Positions 1 through 8,868 of a stretch of DNA of 64,000 nt are shown here, in pieces. The stretch is from the NCBI GenBank assembly GCA_028279445.1, contig JANQNT010000022.1:248001-312000 (forward strand). Direction: 5' to 3'. Origin of the DNA: Tepidamorphaceae bacterium. GTDB taxonomy: Bacteria > Pseudomonadota > Alphaproteobacteria > Rhizobiales > Tepidamorphaceae. The position numbers were made by a program, and so were the translations under genes. The notes under the pieces are model-generated. The model made no database searches, had not been told where the DNA came from, and saw nothing but the letters and a program-made list of their open reading frames with translations. Position 1 is the first letter of the stretch. The number at the start of each line of letters is the position of its first letter.

Positions 1-988
1 AGGCGGCTCGCGCATCGGGCGCAAGCGCCGCCACCTGCGGATCGGTGATCGACAGGCACACCGACGTGTTGGAACGCGTGGCCGGGTCCCTGGCAAGGAA
101 ACCGATCCAGGGGGTGCGACCAACCCAGTCCGCCAGCACGGCAAGATTGGCATCCGCGCGGGCGATTAGCGCATCCAGCCCGCCGAGCGACGTCGCCCAT
201 TGCAGCGCGTCGAGATAGTCCTCCACGCACAGCATTGAGGGTGTGTTGATGGTCTCGCCAACGAACACGCCCTCGATCAGCTTGCCGCCCTTGGTAAGGC
301 GGAAGATCTTCGGCAGCGGTCGATCGGGCACGAACGTCTCGAGCCGCTCGACAGCACGCGGGCTGAGGATCAGCATGCCGTGCGCGGCCTCCCCGCCGAG
401 CACCTTCTGCCAGGAGTAGGTGACGACATCGAGCTTGGCCCAGTCCAGGCGCTGCGCGAAGGCAGCGGAGGTCGCGTCGCAGATGGTCAGCCCGGCGCGG
501 TCGGCGGCGATCCAGTCCGCGTCGGGCACGCGCACGCCCGACGTGGTGCCGTTCCAGGTGAAAACCACGTCGCGGTCGCGGGCATCGGCCTGCGACAGGT
601 CCGGCAACTCGCCGTAGGGCGCCTCGATGACCCGGCAGTCGGCGAGCTTGAGCTGCTTGAGCGCGTCGGTCACCCAGCCGGCGCCGAAGCTCTCCCACGC
701 CAGCATGTCGACGCCGCGCGCGCCGAGCAAATTCCACATCGCCATCTCCACGGCGCCGGTGTCGGACGCCGGCACGATGGCGATGCGATGCGTATCGGGA
801 ACCTCAAGTACCGCGCGGGTCAGGTCGATGGCCTGGCGCAGCTTGGCCTTGCCGGGCCTGGCGCGGTGCGAACGCCCCAGCAACGCGCCATCGAGCGCGT
901 GCAACGACCAGCCTGGCCGCTTGGTGCAGGGTCCGGAGGAAAAGCGGGGATTGTCCGGCCGCCTGGCCGGTCGTGTCGGTATGCTCAT
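1..988 (-). CDS. serC: Phosphoserine aminotransferase, 3' end outside window
   Basis: PLP enzyme of the phosphorylated serine pathway, converting 3-phosphohydroxypyruvate and glutamate to phosphoserine and 2-oxoglutarate in the cytosol. The minus-strand frame reads through to the left edge without a stop, so about 329 residues are visible and the C-terminus is missing. The N-terminus ([17 protein letters not shown]), the segment [12 protein letters not shown] and the PLP-lysine region [13 protein letters not shown] are typical of the alphaproteobacterial SerC subfamily. The ATG at 988 was chosen because this N-terminus matches the family. serA, the usual partner, would lie beyond the edge and cannot be checked. 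Confidence 0.93.
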   Translation of the reverse strand, partial: MSIPTRPARRPDNPRFSSGPCTKRPGWSLHALDGALLGRSHRARPGKAKLRQAIDLTRAVLEVPDTHRIAIVPASDTGAVEMAMWNLLGARGVDMLAWESFGAGWVTDALKQLKLADCRVIEAPYGELPDLSQADARDRDVVFTWNGTTSGVRVPDADWIAADRAGLTICDATSAAFAQRLDWAKLDVVTYSWQKVLGGEAAHGMLILSPRAVERLETFVPDRPLPKIFRLTKGGKLIEGVFVGETINTPSMLCVEDYLDALQWATSLGGLDALIARADANLAVLADWVGRTPWIGFLARDPATRSNTSVCLSITDPQVAALAPDARAA

Positions 989-1120
989 GTCATCTACCCT
1001 TCCAGATAGGCGCCCCTCGTTGGGGAGGGGTGTCCCACGGACGGGGATGACCGATTGCCGTCGTCAGGTCAAGTGCGACCAAAAGAGGATGCCGACAGCA
1101 AGACATGCTCCAGGCAAACC

Positions 1121-1152
1121 AAAAAGGCGCCGCCGGGGAGGCCGGCGACGCC
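1121..1152 (-). terminator. Intrinsic terminator after the outer-membrane protein gene
   Basis: Read on the minus strand, an 11 bp GC-rich stem (GGCGTCGCCGG pairing with CCGGCGGCGCC, one G-T pair) has a 4 nt loop and is followed at once by TTTTT. It lies 63 bp past the stop of the minus-strand barrel gene and should end that transcript. Confidence 0.8.
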
Positions 1153-1214
1153 AGTTGGGAACGGGGAGGTCGAGGAACTACCGGGAGGAGCCGGGTACCT
1201 CGGTTATGCCGTAT

Positions 1215-2051
1215 TCAGGGTTTGTAGACCGGGGCCGGCAGATCGATGACCTTCGGCTGGTAGAAGTTCCAACGCAGGCCAAGGTGCACGTCGTGGGAGG
1301 TCAGATCCTTGAAGATCATCGGGTTCACGACGGCGTTGGTGCCGGTGTAAGTGATGATGTCGCCGCTCTGCGCATCGCCGAGATGCGTGTAGCGATAGCC
1401 GAAGTCGAGGGTGAGCTGTTCGGTCACCTCGAAGCCGAAGCCGGCGTGCAGCGCCCAGGCGAAATCCCACTTGGAATCGTCCTCGGCATAGGCAACGCCA
1501 CCGCCCGGCACATTGACGTCGGTGAAATTCGAGATCGTGTTGCGCGAAGCACCGACGCCCGCGCCCACATAAGGCGTCATGCCATGCCAGGTGCCCAGAT
1601 CGAAATAGGCGTTGGCGAGCAACAACCATTCCGATTTGGTGCCGCCATATTCGTTGGTGCCGTCCCACACGCCATCCGGCGGAGCGTTGTCGAAACGGTC
1701 AAGCGCATGCAAGGTCGCCTTGCCGCGATACTCGACCGTGCCATCGACGCGCAGCCAGTCGTTGACTTTGTAGCCGATGCCGCCACCGGCCATGGGCGCG
1801 GAATCGAATCCAGGATCGCCAATGAACTCGACCGCACCGGCCGTGGCGAACAGGGCGTTCTCCAGTTCGTCGACATCCTGATTGGTCATGCCGATATAGC
1901 CGCGCAGATACCAGCCGCCACCAACATGGATGGCCGGCGGTTCGGGCGGCGGCGGAAGAAGGTCGGCCGCATGGGCGGAGCCGGTCACTGCCAGACCGGC
2001 GATCACCGCGATCGCGAGTTTAGCGTTGCTGGCGCTGGTCATTGTCGTCAC
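1215..2051 (-). CDS. Outer-membrane beta-barrel protein (Omp25/RopB-like)
   Basis: Predicted 278-residue outer-membrane protein. A signal peptide (about residues 1-28, ending SAHA-ADLLPPPP) precedes a short proline-rich linker and then alternating beta strands with aromatic and glycine residues (GGWYLRGYIGMTN, NAYFDLGTWHGMTPYVGAGVG, LDFGYRYTHLGD). This fits the small 8-strand barrels abundant in the outer membrane of Hyphomicrobiales. The last residues (PAPVYKP) are not the usual terminal aromatic strand signal. The gene is monocistronic, with its own terminator, and has a perfect CtrA box about 75 bp upstream. The exact porin subfamily is not certain. Confidence 0.82.
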   Translation of the reverse strand: MTTMTSASNAKLAIAVIAGLAVTGSAHAADLLPPPPEPPAIHVGGGWYLRGYIGMTNQDVDELENALFATAGAVEFIGDPGFDSAPMAGGGIGYKVNDWLRVDGTVEYRGKATLHALDRFDNAPPDGVWDGTNEYGGTKSEWLLLANAYFDLGTWHGMTPYVGAGVGASRNTISNFTDVNVPGGGVAYAEDDSKWDFAWALHAGFGFEVTEQLTLDFGYRYTHLGDAQSGDIITYTGTNAVVNPMIFKDLTSHDVHLGLRWNFYQPKVIDLPAPVYKP

Positions 2052-2124
2052 CTTTACTGGGAACCCTGGTCACATCCCCTGGACCGGGATCGTTAACATC
2101 GGCGACGACTATGCCCCGCGAGGG

Positions 2125-2139
2125 TTAATTCACGCTTAA
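2125..2139. promoter_or_regulatory. CtrA box upstream of the outer-membrane protein gene
   Basis: TTAA-TTCACGC-TTAA is a perfect full CtrA site. It lies 74-88 bp upstream of the minus-strand barrel gene start at 2051, a position compatible with overlap of a promoter. In DNA with about one third A+T, an 8-of-8 match is rare. Binding is inferred from the motif only. Confidence 0.65.
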
Positions 2140-2258
2140 CCACGCAATTTAACCGTAATCCACATGATCACGATTCGAGAAAATACAATGAAGTCAACAA
2201 ACCTGCATCAGAAACTGAGAATAACGCGGCAAATATGCAACAAATCAGGTTGTAACTA

Positions 2259-2273
2259 TTAACGCAGTATTAA
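2259..2273. promoter_or_regulatory. CtrA box upstream of the class V aminotransferase gene
   Basis: TTAA-CGCAGTA-TTAA is a second perfect full CtrA site in the same 264 bp intergenic region. It ends 43 bp before the plus-strand ATG at 2316. The surrounding stretch (about 2140-2315) is clearly AT-richer than the neighbouring genes, as expected for a divergent promoter region. Confidence 0.65.
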
Positions 2274-2315
2274 TCATGCCCCGTCCAGAAGTTAACAGGA
2301 TCTAAAGAAAACAAG

Positions 2316-3494
2316 ATGACTGGCTCTGCCTCATGCATCCCCTGTCAGCGCGACGCCTTCGCGATTCCCGCCGACGTCGCCTATCTGAACTGCGCCTACA
2401 TGAGCCCGCTGTCGCACGCGGTCGTGGCCGCCGGACATGCCGGCGTGGCGCGCAAGGCCGAGCCCTGGACGGTCTCGGCCGCCGATTTCTTCACCGATAC
2501 CGACCGGGTCCGCGCCAAGGCGGCGCGGCTGTTGGGGGGCACCGCCGGCGACTACGCGATCATCCCGTCCGTCTCCTACGGCATCGCCACGGCGGCGGCG
2601 AACCTGCCGCTTCGCGCCGGGCGGCAGGTGGTCGTGCTGGAGGACCAGTTCCCCTCCAATGTCTACACCTGGCAGGTGCAGGCGAACGATGCCGGCGGCG
2701 AGGTGGTGACGGTCAGTCGAGATGCCGCGCGCAGGTCGAACGCGGGATGCGACTGGACGCCCGCAATCGTCGAGGCGATCGGCGAGGACACGGCGATCGC
2801 CGCCCTGCCCCATTGTCACTGGACGGACGGCAGCCTTGTCGATCTGGGCACGGTCTCCGCCCGGTGCCGAGAGGTCGGCGCGGCACTTGTGCTGGACCTG
2901 ACGCAGTCGGCCGGTGCAATGCCTGTCGACGTCGCCGCGCTCGATGCGGACTTCGCGGTGATCGGCGGATACAAGTGGCTGACCGGCCCCTATTCGCTCG
3001 GACTGATGTATGTGGCGCCGCGCCATCAGTCCGGCCGGGCCCTGGAGCAAACCTGGATTGCACGCGAGAACTCGCAGGACTTCGCCAGGCTGGTCGATTA
3101 CCGCGACGCCTACCAGCCCGGTGCGGCCCGCTTCGACATGGGCGAGCGGTCGAATTTTCACCTGATGCCGATGCTGGAAGCGGCTCTCGACCAGCTCGAC
3201 GGCTGGGGCATCGCCGGCATCGCCGAAACCCTGTCGGCGATGACCGCACAGATCGCCGCCGAAGCCGCGGCACTGGGCTTTTCCAGCGAACCCCTCGAGC
3301 GCCGCGCCGGGCATTTCCTTGGTCTACGTGCGGAGCGCGGACTGCCCGACGACCTCGTCGCCCGGCTGGCCACGCGCAACGTCCATGTCAGCGTGCGCGG
3401 CAGCTCGATCCGCGTCACACCGCATCTCTACAACAACGATGCGGATGTGGTCGCGTTCTTCACCGCTCTGAAGGCGTGTCTGGCGGAGGGGTAG
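2316..3494 (+). CDS. Class V aminotransferase-fold PLP enzyme
   Basis: A 392-residue member of the class V aminotransferase / cysteine desulfurase / kynureninase superfamily. The lysine expected to bind PLP is in VIGGYKWLTGPYSLGLMYV, with the upstream PLP aspartate in LVLDLTQSAGAMPVD and the phosphate-binding region in IIPSVSYGIATAAANL. The catalytic cysteine loop of group I desulfurases is not evident, so a desulfurase role is not supported. The substrate is unknown. The gene is transcribed away from the barrel gene and carries a CtrA box upstream. The Shine-Dalgarno sequence is weak (AGGATCT about 15 nt before the ATG). Confidence 0.85.
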   Translation: MTGSASCIPCQRDAFAIPADVAYLNCAYMSPLSHAVVAAGHAGVARKAEPWTVSAADFFTDTDRVRAKAARLLGGTAGDYAIIPSVSYGIATAAANLPLRAGRQVVVLEDQFPSNVYTWQVQANDAGGEVVTVSRDAARRSNAGCDWTPAIVEAIGEDTAIAALPHCHWTDGSLVDLGTVSARCREVGAALVLDLTQSAGAMPVDVAALDADFAVIGGYKWLTGPYSLGLMYVAPRHQSGRALEQTWIARENSQDFARLVDYRDAYQPGAARFDMGERSNFHLMPMLEAALDQLDGWGIAGIAETLSAMTAQIAAEAAALGFSSEPLERRAGHFLGLRAERGLPDDLVARLATRNVHVSVRGSSIRVTPHLYNNDADVVAFFTALKACLAEG

Positions 3495-3538
3495 ATTGGC
3501 TTCATGGCTACATTTGTTCGCTATTTGATAAAATAAAC

Positions 3539-3566
3539 TTGATACATATTCTCTATAAGCTAATAT
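3539..3566 (+). promoter_or_regulatory. Sigma-70-type promoter of the toxin-antitoxin genes
   Basis: TTGATA (3539-3544), a 16 bp spacer and TAATAT (3561-3566) form a near-consensus promoter in an AT-rich patch. The -10 box ends only 6 bp before the toxin ATG at 3573, so the predicted first transcribed base is at or next to that ATG. Confidence 0.6.
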
Positions 3567-3572
3567 ACAGGC

Positions 3573-3836
3573 ATGAAGACAATTCGCTTCGCGCCAGCGG
3601 CTGCCCGCGCTCTGCGACAACTTCCAGCCATGGCCAGAGGGGACATTCTCGCCGACCTCAATGCCTATGCCGACGATTCAACCGCTTTCGCCGACGTCGT
3701 TGCGCCATTGGCGGGCATTGACGCAAGACGCCTTCGCACCGGCGCCTTCCGCGTCATCTTCCGCGAGACGACAGATGTGGTGATTGTTCTCGATATTGGC
3801 CACCGCGGCGAGATTTACGGGAGGTGGCCGCGCTGA
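3573..3836 (+). CDS. RelE/ParE-superfamily toxin (type II TA)
   Basis: An 87-residue basic protein with the RelE/ParE plan: N-terminal helices (FAPAAARALRQLPAMARGDILADL), then beta strands RTGAFRVIFRET and DVVIVLDIGHRGEIYGRW. The R-x-G-x-x-R-V-I/L-F motif and the IGHRGEIY tail are hallmarks of the ribosome-dependent mRNase branch. It precedes its antitoxin gene, the HigBA-like order. No Shine-Dalgarno sequence precedes the ATG and the likely transcript begins at the ATG, so translation may be leaderless. Activity is inferred from the family. Confidence 0.85.
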   Translation: MKTIRFAPAAARALRQLPAMARGDILADLNAYADDSTAFADVVAPLAGIDARRLRTGAFRVIFRETTDVVIVLDIGHRGEIYGRWPR

Positions 3837-3885
3837 CCAGGCCAGCATTCAACCGCCCACGTATGGGCATGATCCGGAGGCTACG

Positions 3886-4254
3886 ATGAAGGACTTCGAC
3901 ACGATCACCGTCAAGGGCGAGACGTTCGTATTGGTACCGCAGACACGTTTTGAGGCACTAGCAAGCGCCGCAGACGATACACAGGATGTTGCGGCCGCAC
4001 GCGCCTCACTGGCCGAACTGGCCAAGCGTCCCAATGACCTGCTGAGCATCGAAGATCTTGCCGAGATTGAACAGACCGGGCCGCTCACTTTCTGGCGCAA
4101 ACGCCGAGGTATGACGGCGATCTCGTTGGCGAGAGAAGCGCAAATCAGTGCTGGCTATCTGTCGGAAATCGAGAACGGTAAGAAGGACGGCGGTATACGG
4201 GTCATGCGCAAGATCGCCGGGATTCTTGCCGTGAGCCTGGACGATCTGGTGTGA
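3886..4254 (+). CDS. Xre/HTH antitoxin
   Basis: A 122-residue partner of the upstream RelE-type toxin. The N-terminal part (KDFDTITVKGETFVLVPQTRFEALASAADD) resembles antitoxins whose first segment contacts the toxin. The C-terminal half is a Cro/C1 helix-turn-helix (ISLAREAQISAGYLSEIENGKKDGG). The ATG at 3886 is preceded by GGAGG with good spacing; a longer frame would overlap the toxin gene and has no ribosome site. The 49 bp gap after the toxin fits one operon, probably autoregulated by this protein. Confidence 0.85.
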   Translation: MKDFDTITVKGETFVLVPQTRFEALASAADDTQDVAAARASLAELAKRPNDLLSIEDLAEIEQTGPLTFWRKRRGMTAISLAREAQISAGYLSEIENGKKDGGIRVMRKIAGILAVSLDDLV

Positions 4255-4263
4255 GGCTTCAAT

Positions 4264-4358
4264 CATCGCTCACGGCGAGTTCGCCCGGACGATGTCCGCG
4301 CTCACCGCCTCCGCGGGGGCGGCCTGACCGGCCGGGCGCACCGTAGTGCGCCTGGGTG
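4264..4358 (+). repeat. Intergenic palindromic repeat, family 1, copy A
   Basis: About 95 bp, nearly identical over most of its length to 50225-50313: a head like CGCTCACGGCGAGTTCGCC, then CGCCTCCGCGGGGGCGG, then CCTGACCGGCCGG, then a short inverted tail ending CCTGGGT. It fills the junction between the antitoxin gene and the convergent glmM gene. Related copies occur at 37370-37698 and 50225-50512. It appears to be REP/BIME-like. Confidence 0.8.
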
Positions 4359-4390
4359 CAGATTGAATCTCAGCGCCAGCAGGAAATCCC

Positions 4391-5734
4391 CTACCGCGCC
4401 TTCTCGATGATGCCGACGAGCTCGCCCACGGTGGATTCCACCAGTGCGGCGTCCTCGCCCTCGGCCATCACCCGGATCACCGGTTCGGTGCCCGACGCGC
4501 GCACCACCAGCCGGCCGCTGCCGGCCAGTTGCGACTTGGCCTCCTCGATGGCGCCCGCCACCGCCTTGCCCTGCAGCGGCGACTTGCCGTCGTAGCGCAC
4601 GTTGCGCAGCACCTGCGGCATCGGCTCGAAGCGCTGACATACCTCGCTGACCGGCTTGCCGGTGGATTTGACGACAGCCAGCACCTGCAGCGCGGCGACC
4701 AGGCCGTCTCCAGTCGTCGTGAAGTCGGACAGCACGATATGGCCGGACTGCTCGCCGCCGACATTGTAGCCGTGCTGACGCATGTGCTCGACGACGTAGC
4801 GGTCGCCGACCGGCGTACGAGCAAGCTCCAGGCCGACCGAATTGAGGTAGCGCTCAAGGCCGAGATTGGACATCACGGTGGCAACGATGCCATCGCGCGC
4901 CAGCCGCCCTTGCGCATGCCAGAACTGGGCAACCACAGCCATCAACTGGTCGCCGTCGACCACCTGGCCGTTCTCGTCCACCAGGATCACCCGGTCCGCG
5001 TCGCCGTCCAGCGCGATACCGATATCGGCACGCACCTCATGCACCTTCGCAACCAGCGCGTCGGTCGAGGTGGAGCCGCACTCCTTGTTGATGTTGAAGC
5101 CGTTCGGCTCAACACCGAGTTCGAACACCTCCGCGCCCAGTTCCCACAGGGCTTCCGGCGCCACCTTGTAGGCCGCCCCGTTGGCGCAGTCGACGACGAC
5201 CCGAAGGTCCTCGAAGGTGATGCTGCGCGGAAGCGTGCGTTTCGCGAACTCGGTGTAGCGGGCATGGGTTGAATCGATACGCTTGGCGCGGCCGAGCTTG
5301 GCCGAAGACGCAAGATACTCGGTCAGGTCGGTATCGATCAGCGCCTCGATCTGCCGCTCGGTCTCGTCGCATAGCTTGTAGCCATCGGGATCGAACAGCT
5401 TGATGCCGTTGTCTTCGTAGGTGTTGTGCGAGGCGGAGATCATCACACCCAGATCAGCGCGCAGCGAGCGCGTCAGCATGGCGACGGCAGGCGTCGGCAT
5501 CGGTCCGAGCTGGAACACGTCCATGCCCACCGACGTGAAGCCGGAGACAAGCGCCGACTCGATCATGTAGCCCGACAGCCGGGTATCCTTGCCGATCACC
5601 ACCCGATGGCGATGCTGACCGCGGCGAAAAGCAATGCCCGCGGCCATGCCGATCTTCATGGCGATATCCGGTGTGATCGGAAAGCGGTTTGCCCGACCGC
5701 GAATGCCGTCGGTGCCGAAATAGGTACGCGTCAT
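4391..5734 (-). CDS. glmM: Phosphoglucosamine mutase
   Basis: Converts glucosamine-6-phosphate to glucosamine-1-phosphate, feeding UDP-GlcNAc synthesis for peptidoglycan and lipopolysaccharide. The protein has 447 residues, the usual length. The phosphoserine loop ISASHN puts the catalytic serine at residue 102, the same number as in E. coli GlmM. The metal loop DGDADRV and the sugar-specificity region GGEQSGH are present, as is the phosphate-binding [12 protein letters not shown] near the C-terminus. It lies downstream of ftsH in the conserved order ftsH - unknown - glmM, about 160 bp from the preceding gene. Confidence 0.97.
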   Translation of the reverse strand: MTRTYFGTDGIRGRANRFPITPDIAMKIGMAAGIAFRRGQHRHRVVIGKDTRLSGYMIESALVSGFTSVGMDVFQLGPMPTPAVAMLTRSLRADLGVMISASHNTYEDNGIKLFDPDGYKLCDETERQIEALIDTDLTEYLASSAKLGRAKRIDSTHARYTEFAKRTLPRSITFEDLRVVVDCANGAAYKVAPEALWELGAEVFELGVEPNGFNINKECGSTSTDALVAKVHEVRADIGIALDGDADRVILVDENGQVVDGDQLMAVVAQFWHAQGRLARDGIVATVMSNLGLERYLNSVGLELARTPVGDRYVVEHMRQHGYNVGGEQSGHIVLSDFTTTGDGLVAALQVLAVVKSTGKPVSEVCQRFEPMPQVLRNVRYDGKSPLQGKAVAGAIEEAKSQLAGSGRLVVRASGTEPVIRVMAEGEDAALVESTVGELVGIIEKAR

Positions 5735-5893
5735 CGGATGACCCCAAAGCCCCAGATACCACTACATCGGCGTTTTAACCGCTGATGCGGCAGTCCTGCG
5801 ATCACATTGCGTGGCAATGGCGTAACACAAACACCGTTCGGAATTTGTAGACGGCGACGCGGAAATCGCTGAAAGCGTTAACGCTCTTCGACG

Positions 5894-6571
5894 CTACCGA
5901 TACCCCGGCGCCAGCAGACGTTCATGCACGGCGACATTGCGGTCATTCAAGGGAACATCGCGAAACGCAGCGGGCCGGCGGCGATTGCGCTTGCGGATCG
6001 CGTTGACCTCCTCGCCGAGATCGAAGACGTCGATCATCGAGCGCAACCGTCCACGACTGACACCCAGCGACCGGGCGGTCGCGTGGCTGATGGATCCGGC
6101 ATGCCGCGCGACCGCATCCAGGATGCGGTCCGGCCCCAGCGCATAAGGATCGTCGGTGAAGTTGTCGGCCCAGCTACGGTTCGCGTAGGGCCGCAGCACA
6201 TCCACGGTGCGTTCCACGAAGGTCAGATTGCCGGAATAGGGGCAGCCATGGGGCGTTTCGGCCACCACGGAAACCGTCGGTGCCAAGTCCGCATAGAGAT
6301 AGAGCCGATAGCCTTGCTCCTGGTAGGGCCGGTAGCCGCGCAGGCGCTGCGTCCAGCGCGTGAGGATCGCTTCGACGAAGTCGACACGATAACCAAGATC
6401 GATCCAGCCGTGCCGGTCGGCCCAGTATTCCAGCGCCCAGAGATGAACGTGATTGAAGCGCGAATGGTCGAGCGGGTGTTCGCTGGTGAAATCGAGCGGC
6501 GCCTCGCAGACGCCTTCGAGAAAGTTCGCCAGCTCCGCACAACGCCGACGCGTTTGGACAACAAGGCTCAT
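5894..6571 (-). CDS. Conserved-looking protein of unknown function
   Basis: A 225-residue protein with no family I recognise. The start MSLVVQTRRRCAELANFLEG (ATG at 6571) is chosen because upstream extension would run through the ftsH terminator and into ftsH. The body is rich in aromatic residues (HVHLWALEYWADRHGWIDLGYRVDFVEAIL, YRPYQEQGYRLYLYADL). The C-terminal third resembles a DNA-binding or regulatory helix-turn-helix (ARHAGSISHATARSLGVSRGRLRSMIDVF) followed by a basic patch KRNRRRP. No signal peptide or membrane segment is seen. Base composition matches the neighbours, so recent transfer is not indicated. Confidence 0.7.
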   Translation of the reverse strand: MSLVVQTRRRCAELANFLEGVCEAPLDFTSEHPLDHSRFNHVHLWALEYWADRHGWIDLGYRVDFVEAILTRWTQRLRGYRPYQEQGYRLYLYADLAPTVSVVAETPHGCPYSGNLTFVERTVDVLRPYANRSWADNFTDDPYALGPDRILDAVARHAGSISHATARSLGVSRGRLRSMIDVFDLGEEVNAIRKRNRRRPAAFRDVPLNDRNVAVHERLLAPGYR

Positions 6572-6590
6572 GCGCTGCACACGGTCACAC

Positions 6591-6621
6591 AAAACGAAAG
6601 GGCCGGAAACTGCTCCGGCCC
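6591..6621 (-). terminator. Intrinsic terminator after ftsH
   Basis: On the minus strand, GGGCCGGA pairs with TCCGGCCC around a 6 nt loop, followed by TTTCGTTTT. It lies 36 bp after the ftsH stop and just before the start of the unknown gene, so that gene probably needs its own promoter or read-through. Confidence 0.8.
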
Positions 6622-6656
6622 TTCGGGAATGTCGTTCAGATGCCTCAAGCTCGGTC

Positions 6657-8591
6657 CTATGAAGGCTGCGGCTCCATGCCGCCGGCGTCCGGCTCGCCGC
6701 CGCCGTCCTTGGAGGACTTGCTCTTGCCGGTCTTGGGCACCGCGGAAGGCCGTGACGGCGGCTTCTCGATATCGACATCACGGATCGGCGGCTTGCCGTC
6801 GAGCAGGTTGCGGATTTCCTCGCCCGACAGGGTCTCGTATTCCAGCAGCCCCTGGGCAAGGGTCTCCAGATCGGCAGCCTTCTCGGTCAGGATGCGCCGC
6901 GCCTCGGCGTAACCTTCCTCGACGAAGCGGCGGATTTCCGCATCGATCTTCTGCGCGGTCTCCTCGGAGACATTCTGCTGGCGCGACACCGAATGGCCCA
7001 GGAACACCTCTTCCTGGTTCTCGCCATAGGAGACGGTGCCCAGTTCCGAGGAGAAGCCCCAGCGCGTCGCCATCATGCGGGCGAGCTTGGTCGCCTGCTC
7101 GATGTCCGACGCAGCGCCCGAGGTGACCTTGTCCCAGCCGAAAATCTCTTCCTCGGCGACGCGGCCACCCATCATGATCGCCAGCCGAGAGGTCATCTGC
7201 TCATACGACATCGACAGCTTGTCGCGTTCGGGAAGCTGCATGACCATGCCGAGAGCCCGCCCGCGGGGAATAATGGTTGCCTTGTGCACCGGGTCGGAGG
7301 CCGGAACATTCAGCGCGACGATGGCGTGACCGGCCTCGTGATAGGCGGTGAGGCGCTTTTCCTCCTCCGTCATCACCAGGGTGCGCCGCTCCGCGCCCAT
7401 CATCACCTTGTCCTTGGCGTCCTCGAACTCGGCCATGGTGACGAGGCGCTTGTTGCGCCGGGCCGCCAGCAGGGCCGCCTCGTTGACTAGGTTGGCGAGA
7501 TCGGCACCGGAGAAACCGGGCGTGCCGCGCGCCACCACCTTCAGGTCGACATCGGGCGCCAGCGGAACCTTGCGCACATGCACATTGAGAATCTTCTCGC
7601 GCCCCACCACGTCCGGGTTCGGCACCACCACCTGACGGTCGAAACGGCCGGGCCGCAGCAGCGCGGGATCGAGCACGTCGGGCCGGTTGGTCGCGGCGAT
7701 CAGGATGATGCCTTCGTTGGCCTCGAAGCCGTCCATCTCGACGAGGAGCTGGTTCAGCGTCTGCTCGCGTTCGTCGTTGCCGCCGCCAAGACCGGCGCCG
7801 CGGTGACGGCCGACCGCGTCGATCTCGTCGATGAAGATGATGCAGGGTGCGTTCTTCTTGGCCTGTTCGAACATGTCGCGCACGCGAGATGCGCCGACAC
7901 CGACGAACATCTCGACGAAATCGGAGCCGGAGATGGTGAAGAACGGCACGTTGGCCTCGCCGGCGATGGCGCGTGCCAGCAGCGTCTTGCCGGTGCCGGG
8001 CGGGCCGACCAGCAGAACACCGCGCGGAATCTTGCCGCCCAGGCGCTGGAACTTCTGCGGATCGCGCAGGAACTCGACGATCTCCTCGAGATCGACCTTG
8101 GCCTCCTCGACACCGGCGACATCCTCGAACGTCACCCGGCCATGCGCCTCGGTCAGCAGCTTGGCCTTCGACTTGCCGAAGCCCATCGCCTTGCCGCCAG
8201 CGCCCTGCATCTGCCGCATGAAGAAGATCCACACGGCGATCAGCAGCAGCATCGGGAACCAGGAAATCAGTATGCCGAGCAGCGAGGGCGCCTGATCGGC
8301 CGGCGGCTGCGCGGTAATCGCCACACCACGGTCGCGCAGGTGGTCCACCAGCCCGGCATCGTTGGGCACGTAGCTCTGGAACACCCGGCCATCGTTGAAC
8401 TGACCGGTGACCTCGTTACCGGAGATGGTGACCGAGCGAATCTGGCCCGCATCCACCTCGCTGAGAAGCTGCGAATAGCTGATCTCCGTGGCGCTGGTGC
8501 GCTGCGTCGGACTCTGAAACAGGTTGAACAGCGCGATCAGCAGCAGGCCGATCACCACCCACAGCGCCAGATTGCGGAAATTGGAGTTCAT
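6657..8591 (-). CDS. ftsH: ATP-dependent zinc metalloprotease FtsH
   Basis: Membrane-anchored AAA+ protease that degrades misfolded membrane proteins and selected regulators. 644 residues: membrane helix 1 at about 8-26, a periplasmic domain, helix 2 at about 104-125, Walker A GPPGTGKT at 196-203, Walker B IIFIDEID at 251-258, the second region of homology [19 protein letters not shown] at 301-319 and the zinc motif HEAGH at 418-422. The C-terminal tail is charged and low-complexity. GAGG precedes the ATG. It is transcribed after tilS in the envelope block but has its own terminator and possibly a heat-shock-type promoter. Confidence 0.98.
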   Translation of the reverse strand: MNSNFRNLALWVVIGLLLIALFNLFQSPTQRTSATEISYSQLLSEVDAGQIRSVTISGNEVTGQFNDGRVFQSYVPNDAGLVDHLRDRGVAITAQPPADQAPSLLGILISWFPMLLLIAVWIFFMRQMQGAGGKAMGFGKSKAKLLTEAHGRVTFEDVAGVEEAKVDLEEIVEFLRDPQKFQRLGGKIPRGVLLVGPPGTGKTLLARAIAGEANVPFFTISGSDFVEMFVGVGASRVRDMFEQAKKNAPCIIFIDEIDAVGRHRGAGLGGGNDEREQTLNQLLVEMDGFEANEGIILIAATNRPDVLDPALLRPGRFDRQVVVPNPDVVGREKILNVHVRKVPLAPDVDLKVVARGTPGFSGADLANLVNEAALLAARRNKRLVTMAEFEDAKDKVMMGAERRTLVMTEEEKRLTAYHEAGHAIVALNVPASDPVHKATIIPRGRALGMVMQLPERDKLSMSYEQMTSRLAIMMGGRVAEEEIFGWDKVTSGAASDIEQATKLARMMATRWGFSSELGTVSYGENQEEVFLGHSVSRQQNVSEETAQKIDAEIRRFVEEGYAEARRILTEKAADLETLAQGLLEYETLSGEEIRNLLDGKPPIRDVDIEKPPSRPSAVPKTGKSKSSKDGGGEPDAGGMEPQPS

Positions 8592-8739
8592 GCGCAGGTT
8601 CCTCGTCGCACCGACATCATGCCGACCTCGGCATCAGGTGCTCGACTTGAAATCTCTTTCGACAGGAAAGACGGTGAAAACGGCGATTTCACGCCCGTGT
8701 CACGGGGTCGCTGCCCACCCAAACTGCCTTCGACATTCA

Positions 8740-8787
8740 ACATAGGTCGCGTCGGCCACAATGTGAAGCACCGCGCGGTGTTTCAAG
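8740..8787 (-). promoter_or_regulatory. Possible heat-shock (RpoH) promoter region of ftsH
   Basis: On the minus strand, CTTGAAA (8781-8787) matches the sigma-32 -35 consensus and is followed 15 bp later by the weak -10 CACATTG. A second option is CTTCACA (8762-8768), a 15 bp spacer and CCTATGT (8740-8746). Both point toward ftsH, whose start is about 150-190 bp downstream. ftsH is a sigma-32 target in E. coli. Neither match is complete. Confidence 0.35.
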
Positions 8788-8868
8788 CAATGCCCGGCCG
8801 CTAGGTTAATGCGACCGCGCGACCAGTGTTACGCAAGCGCCGTCGGCGCGGTTCAGTGCACCGCAAAA

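Noticed and set aside
627-2096. A 489-codon plus-strand frame across serC and the outer-membrane protein gene.
   Set aside because: Both minus-strand genes are clear; the frame crosses a terminator and a promoter region and lacks family similarity.
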